A stretch of DNA of 33,987 nucleotides from Candidatus Eiseniibacteriota bacterium (GTDB lineage Bacteria > Eisenbacteria > RBG-16-71-46 > SZUA-252), in assembly GCA_005893265.1 (NCBI GenBank), contig VBOX01000066.1, forward strand, positions 1-33,987. The letters are read 5' to 3'. The notes below the pieces were generated by a model, which had not been told where the DNA came from, made no database searches, and saw nothing but the letters and a program-made list of their open reading frames with translations. A program made the translations under genes and the position numbers. This document shows positions 30,409-33,987 of the stretch, piece by piece. Each line of letters starts with the position of its first letter. Positions within the stretch are counted from its first letter, which is position 1.

Positions 30409-31424
30409 TCGACGGTGCCGGCATGATCGACGCCCCGCCCCTTCTCGCTCCCGAGAGCGCGCTCCGCCTGCTGCGCGACACCTGCGCGGGTTCCTCCTGG
30501 CGTGTGCGCGAGGTTCTAGAAGCCGAGGTCGTCAAGGAGAGGCCCGGCCGCAGGAGGACCCTTCGGTATCGCGTCGTAGCCGAGCGCCACGGAGGCGCAG
30601 CGCGCGAGGTTATTTGGTACGCGAAGCACTACCGAGGCTCGAGAGGGCAGCGGGTCTTTTGGCTCCTACGCTCGCTCGGAGCGGTCGCGCCGGATGTCCT
30701 GGTTCCGGAGCCCATCGGGTTTTCGCCGAAGCTGAAACTGCTCGTGATGAGCACCCTGGAAGGCTCGTCGCTGTCGGAGACGCTGGGGAGGTCTGGAAAT
30801 ACGGACTCGAGTGTGGGGAGGGTGGGCCGAGCTCTTGCTTGGGTCCACGGCGCGGAGATCCCCCGGTGTGCGGAGTATCTGAGAACCCACGGCCCCCGCG
30901 AGGAGATCGATGTGCTGGAGGGGGCACGCCGCCGCGCGAGCGAGTCGCCTCTTCCGGCCCAATGGGCCGGCCCGTTCATGGAGCTGTGCTCGCTCGTGGA
31001 GGACAAGCTCGCGCACTGCGAGAATCAAGACCTCGGCCAAAGGCGGGCCCTCGGCCAAACGCTTCTCCACCGCGACCTTCACCCAGGGCAGGTCATTCTG
31101 CCCGGCGATGGCGCCGGCATCGGACTGCTGGATTGGGACGATGCCGCTTTGGGAGAGCCGGAGCTCGACCTCGGAAATCTCGAGGCGCATCTTCTCCTCG
31201 ACGATTTGCAGCGTCGCGGAAGCGTCCGTACCGCTCCCCTGCTGATCGGCGCGCTGCGCGCGGGTTATCTCGCGCGAGGGGAGATCAGCCTCGCGCGGCT
31301 CGCGACGTACAGGCGAGCGGCTTTGCTTCGGCTTGCCACGTTGGAGCGCCTCGCGGACCCGCGCATCAGCGTGCTCGACTGGGCCGAGCTCGCGAGCGCA
31401 CTCACCAAGGCAGCGTCCATCTGA
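30405..31424 (+). CDS. APH-fold phosphotransferase (small-molecule or sugar kinase)
   Basis: 339 residues. The ATP lysine is likely Lys74 (WYAKHYRG). The catalytic loop is LLHRDLHPGQVIL (Asp224), and the metal-binding motif is LLDWDDAALGEPELDLGN (243–260). Together these match the aminoglycoside phosphotransferase/choline-kinase fold. In a glycan operon such kinases phosphorylate a sugar or lipid intermediate rather than an antibiotic. Start ATG at 30405 overlaps the exporter stop (ATGA). The first 18 nt are nearly repeated (ATGATCGACG… twice), so ATG at 30423 is an alternative. It is the last gene of the operon. Confidence 0.85.
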   Translation: MIDGAGMIDAPPLLAPESALRLLRDTCAGSSWRVREVLEAEVVKERPGRRRTLRYRVVAERHGGAAREVIWYAKHYRGSRGQRVFWLLRSLGAVAPDVLVPEPIGFSPKLKLLVMSTLEGSSLSETLGRSGNTDSSVGRVGRALAWVHGAEIPRCAEYLRTHGPREEIDVLEGARRRASESPLPAQWAGPFMELCSLVEDKLAHCENQDLGQRRALGQTLLHRDLHPGQVILPGDGAGIGLLDWDDAALGEPELDLGNLEAHLLLDDLQRRGSVRTAPLLIGALRAGYLARGEISLARLATYRRAALLRLATLERLADPRISVLDWAELASALTKAASI

Positions 31425-31443
31425 TCTACAGTCACGGGGTGAT

Positions 31444-31486
31444 CTACCGCCACGGGCCACGGAGGCAGAATTGTGGCGGGCGGTAG
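31444..31486 (+). terminator. Possible hairpin terminator after the glycan operon
   Basis: CTACCGC (31444–31450) pairs with GCGGTAG (31480–31486), with additional internal CCAC/GTGG pairing. It starts 20 bp after the last stop codon. No run of T follows directly (only TTCTTTAT a few bases later), so termination is uncertain. Confidence 0.35.
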
Positions 31487-31550
31487 CGGCAGTTCTTTAT
31501 CATAGGTATTTGGGGGAGGAGCGGCGGGCACCACCACGAAAGGATCCTCC

Positions 31551-32291
31551 ATGCAACTGGCCTCGAACACAGTCCTGATCACAGGAGGAGCGTCCGGGAT
31601 CGGCTTCGCGCTGGCGGAGCGGTTTCTCAGGGCGGGCAGCGAGGTGATCATCTGCGGCCGCCGAGAGGAGAAGCTCGCGGAGGCACGCGCGAAGCATCCG
31701 GGGCTCAAGACCCGCGTCTGCGACCTCGCCAAGGAAACCCAGCGCGCCGCGCTCCATAAATGGGTCACGAACGAGTTCCCACGCCTTAATGTCCTCGTCA
31801 ACAACGCGGGCATCCAGCGTCGCGTCCAGCTTCCCGAGGACCTGAAGTGGAAGCCCACGCATGAAGAGATCGCGATCAACTTGGAAGCGCCCGTGCACCT
31901 TTCCGCGCTCTTCATTCCGCACCTGAAGAAGCAGGCGCACCCCGCGATCATGAACGTGACTTCCGGCCTGAGCTTCGCGCCGATGGCGAACGTGCCGATC
32001 TACTGCGCCACGAAGGCGGCCCTGCACTCCTTCACGCTCTCGCTCCGACATCAGCTCTCGCCGACGCCGATCCGGGTCATCGAGATCATCCCTCCGGCTG
32101 TGAACACGGACCTGGGGGGCCCCGGGCTCCACACGTTCGGTCTGCCGGTCGAGGAATTTGTGAACGCGGTCATGGTCGGGCTCCAGGAAGGAAGCCCCGA
32201 GATCGCGTACGGGTACTCCCAGCGGGCGAGCCGCGCGTCGCGCGCGGAGCTCGACGAGATTTTTCAGCGCATGAATCAGGTAGCGCACTGA
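31551..32291 (+). CDS. Short-chain dehydrogenase/reductase (DltE-like)
   Basis: 246 residues, typical classical SDR. TGGASGIG (11–18) binds NAD(P)H; NNAG is at 84–87; the catalytic Ser138, Tyr151 and Lys155 lie in NVTSGLSF and YCATKAA. The sequence resembles DltE/YciK-type oxidoreductases by layout, but the substrate is unknown. AAAGGA six bases before the ATG is a good ribosome-binding site. A TATCAT sequence at 31498–31503 may be the −10 box. It is followed 2 nt later by the lipoprotein at 32294, so the two may form a unit. Confidence 0.92.
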   Translation: MQLASNTVLITGGASGIGFALAERFLRAGSEVIICGRREEKLAEARAKHPGLKTRVCDLAKETQRAALHKWVTNEFPRLNVLVNNAGIQRRVQLPEDLKWKPTHEEIAINLEAPVHLSALFIPHLKKQAHPAIMNVTSGLSFAPMANVPIYCATKAALHSFTLSLRHQLSPTPIRVIEIIPPAVNTDLGGPGLHTFGLPVEEFVNAVMVGLQEGSPEIAYGYSQRASRASRAELDEIFQRMNQVAH

Positions 32292-32293
32292 TC

Positions 32294-33409
32294 GTGACGA
32301 CGGCCGTACGGATGCGCACGTCGACGTTTGTTCCGGCCTGGGCGGCGGTGGCCGCGGTGGTCGCGGGCGCTCTCCTCGGTGGCTGCTCCAAGGGTAGCTC
32401 CCCCACCGGCCCCGCGCCCAGCCCGCGCACCTACTACATGGGCTTCTCTTCGTTTCCGCCGCGACCCGACCTCAACCTGGCGCTCCTGACCATCAACCTC
32501 TGGGCGCAGCGGGCCGACGCAGCGCTCATTCTGACCGATCCGCCCTGGGATTCACTCCTCGCGGGCCGCGCGCCCGACTCCCTGATCCGGAACAATCAGC
32601 TCGGCCTCGCGAACTATTACCGCGCGCGCGGGCTTCGCGTGATCGTGAGCATCGATCCCACGAACGGCCTCGATCGATCGGCCGAAGCGCCCAAGCTGGT
32701 CGCCGCGGGCCGAAGCCTCACTGAGCCCGCGGTCCAGCAGCTCTATCGAGACTACGTGACCGCGATGGATACGTTGATTCACCCCGATTACCTGGGCATC
32801 GCCTCCGAGACGAACCTGGTCCGCGCAATCGCGCCCGCATCGCTTTACAACGCTGTGGTCCAAGCCGCGGGTTCCGCGGCGACCAGCGTCTCCGTCGTCG
32901 ACTCCGTCGTGAGTCTGTACACGACCGTGCAGGTCGAGACCGCGTGGGGCAAGCTTGCCGGTCCCGGAGGCGCCTATGTCGGCATCGACCAGGACCTCGC
33001 GGATTTCGGTTTCATCCGCGCGCTCGGGTTGTCGTCCTATCCCTACCTCGGCGGCTACACCGATCCCGACAGCATCCCGAGCGACTACTACACGCGCCTC
33101 CAGCAGGGCCAGCCGATCCAGCGTCGGATGCTCGTCATCGAAGGGGGATGGCCGTCGGATTCAGTTGCGGGCGTGCCCTCGGACCCGCAGAAGCAGCGTC
33201 GGTATATCGCGCGCCATGCCCAGCTTCAGGATACGGCCAGCACCGTCGGCTGGTTCCAGATCACGTTCACGGATCTCGACGAGGCCGCATACGGTTTCCC
33301 GCCCGGCTCGCTCACGCCGTTCGCGATGCTGGGATTGGTGGATGTGAATTTCGTGTCGAAGCCCGCGCTCTCCGCGTGGGACGCTGTATTCGTGCGGCCG
33401 AGGAGGTAG
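32294..33409 (+). CDS. Lipoprotein with glycosidase-like (clan GH-A-like) domain
   Basis: 371 residues. The signal peptide ends in LLGGC with lipidated Cys31, followed by a Ser/Pro/Gly linker (KGSSPTGPAPSP). The globular part resembles a TIM-barrel glycosidase: GLRVIVSIDP, LGIASETNLV (Glu172), SSYPYLGG and MLVIEGGWPSD (Glu283). Two Glu at this spacing and in these contexts are what clan GH-A enzymes such as GH53 place on strands 4 and 7, but I cannot name a family. The start is GTG at 32294, or ATG at 32312 (which would leave a shorter signal peptide). A role in trimming or sensing extracellular glycan is inference. Confidence 0.75.
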   Translation: MTTAVRMRTSTFVPAWAAVAAVVAGALLGGCSKGSSPTGPAPSPRTYYMGFSSFPPRPDLNLALLTINLWAQRADAALILTDPPWDSLLAGRAPDSLIRNNQLGLANYYRARGLRVIVSIDPTNGLDRSAEAPKLVAAGRSLTEPAVQQLYRDYVTAMDTLIHPDYLGIASETNLVRAIAPASLYNAVVQAAGSAATSVSVVDSVVSLYTTVQVETAWGKLAGPGGAYVGIDQDLADFGFIRALGLSSYPYLGGYTDPDSIPSDYYTRLQQGQPIQRRMLVIEGGWPSDSVAGVPSDPQKQRRYIARHAQLQDTASTVGWFQITFTDLDEAAYGFPPGSLTPFAMLGLVDVNFVSKPALSAWDAVFVRPRR

Positions 33410-33414
33410 ACGGA

Positions 33415-33725
33415 ATGAACGTGGGTGTCATAGGGTCCGGCGTCGTGGGCCAGGTCCTGGGCGCGGGATTTATCTCGCGCGGCCACGAAGTGAAACTGGG
33501 GACGCGCGAGCCAGGCAAAGACACGGTGAAGGCCTGGGTCGTGAAGAACGGAGCCAAGGCGAGCGCCGGTACCTTCGAGGAGACCGCCAAGTTCGGCGAG
33601 CTGCTCGTGCTCGCCACTCTGTGGGACGGTACCAAGTCCGCGATCCAGCTCGCGAAGCCGGAGAGCTTCGCCGGCAAGGTCGGACCGGTAGCCCCAACCA
33701 CGCCCTCAAGATGCTGAGGAAATAG
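33415..33725 (+). pseudogene. F420-dependent NADP oxidoreductase-like gene with internal deletion
   Basis: The frame from ATG 33415 (GAGGAGG upstream) encodes 100 residues: Rossmann MNVGVIGSGVVGQVLGAGFISRGHEVKLGTREP, then LVLATLWDGT, ending at the TGA at 33715–33717 shortly after SFAGKV. Relatives are about 210 residues long. In the next frame 33678–33725 encodes GRTGSPNHALKMLRK followed by a stop, which matches the normal C-terminal end of these proteins. So roughly 110 internal residues appear to be missing, and the ends are joined out of frame at about 33676–33684. The product is unlikely to be active. Confidence 0.7.
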
Positions 33726-33771
33726 GGCCTAGCCAGACCAGACGGCGGCCCCCAGCCGCACCGAAAACCTC

Positions 33772-33800
33772 TTGCCTCTCGCGCAGCACCGTCCTAAGGT
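33772..33800 (+). promoter_or_regulatory. Possible promoter of the gene starting at 33967
   Basis: TTGCCT (33772–33777), 17-nt spacer, TAAGGT (33795–33800). Both boxes are imperfect. The rest of 33726–33966 is a 241-bp gap in which I see no gene or clear structured RNA. Confidence 0.3.
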
Positions 33801-33966
33801 GGGTTCGATCTAGAAGCGCGTTCTCAGGATCGCCCGAAAGAGGCACTCTCGTGCTGATATCGCGCCCGCATCCTCCGCCGTAACGAACGACCCCGCTGCG
33901 CCAGACCCCTGCGTCCCGATCGCCTCACCCGAGGCAGGTTACGTCCCCCGAAAGGTTTGGTGAGTC

Positions 33967-33987
33967 ATGAAGACCCCGACCATCTCG
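33967..33987 (+). CDS. Start of an unidentified gene, cut by window edge
   Basis: ATG at 33967 with a GGTGAG sequence 3–8 nt upstream opens a frame MKTPTIS that runs off the end. Only seven codons are visible, so no function can be proposed; a lysine after Met is compatible with a signal peptide. Confidence 0.4.

Noticed and set aside
30405-31424. Aminoglycoside-resistance gene
   Set aside because: Only the general APH fold is visible; coupling to a glycan exporter argues for a sugar or lipid intermediate as substrate.
33726-33966. Riboswitch or structured leader before the gene at 33967
   Set aside because: No conserved riboswitch core could be recognised; only a weak promoter-like pair of boxes is present.
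1-33987. CRISPR array, tRNA or rRNA genes
   Set aside because: No regularly spaced repeats and no cloverleaf-like or rRNA-like segments were seen on reading the intergenic regions.

Overview
The window is about 34 kb of high-GC bacterial chromosome, densely packed with short operons that overlap by ATGA or GTGA. Two lipoprotein signal peptides, a β-barrel-like protein, an ADP-heptose-type glycosyltransferase (GT9) and an MsbA-type exporter point to a Gram-negative, two-membrane organism. A Ser/Thr kinase with a TolB-like propeller, PadR–CPBP pairs and an ECF σ/zinc anti-σ pair are typical of deep-branching soil or sediment lineages such as Candidatus Eisenbacteria, Gemmatimonadota or Acidobacteriota. 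No rRNA, tRNA or CRISPR array was seen, so this assignment is inference.

Region 1 (1–4363, minus): threonine operon hom–thrC–thrB–lysC, with lysC cut by the window edge and a TTGACA-type promoter before hom. Region 2 (4421–5827, minus): a membrane protein of unknown function. Region 3 (5907–9787, plus): a purine/pyrimidine salvage operon made of hypoxanthine phosphoribosyltransferase, uridine kinase, an orphan nucleoside-type ABC permease, purine nucleoside phosphorylase and a CPBP intramembrane protease. Region 4 (9774–13720, minus): ECF σ factor, soluble zinc anti-σ, GT9 glycosyltransferase and a secreted HEAT–cyclophilin fusion. Region 5 (13738–15107): an intact IS1202/ISNCY-type insertion sequence with long terminal inverted repeats and a perfect 17-bp target duplication, sitting against the −35 box of the ECF σ operon.

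Region 6 (15155–16609, minus): a σ54-dependent activator with a degenerate receiver. Region 7 (16753–18119, plus): an autoregulated-looking PadR–CPBP pair. Region 8 (18129–21559, minus): a DinB-like protein followed by a large PknB-type kinase with a periplasmic propeller.

Region 9 (21561–31424, plus) is the most interesting part. A near-consensus σ54 −24/−12 promoter precedes a tightly overlapped operon: a COG4671-like glycosyltransferase fused to a β-barrel (with one frameshift), a lipoprotein, a 1280-residue protein made of three GT4 glycosyltransferases in tandem, an MsbA-like ABC exporter, and an APH-fold small-molecule kinase. Together these look like an undescribed pathway for building, phosphorylating and exporting a glycan or glycolipid, possibly switched on by the σ54 activator encoded 5 kb away.

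Region 10 (31551–33987, plus): a short-chain dehydrogenase, a lipoprotein resembling a clan GH-A glycosidase, an internally deleted F420-dependent-reductase-like gene, and the start of another gene.
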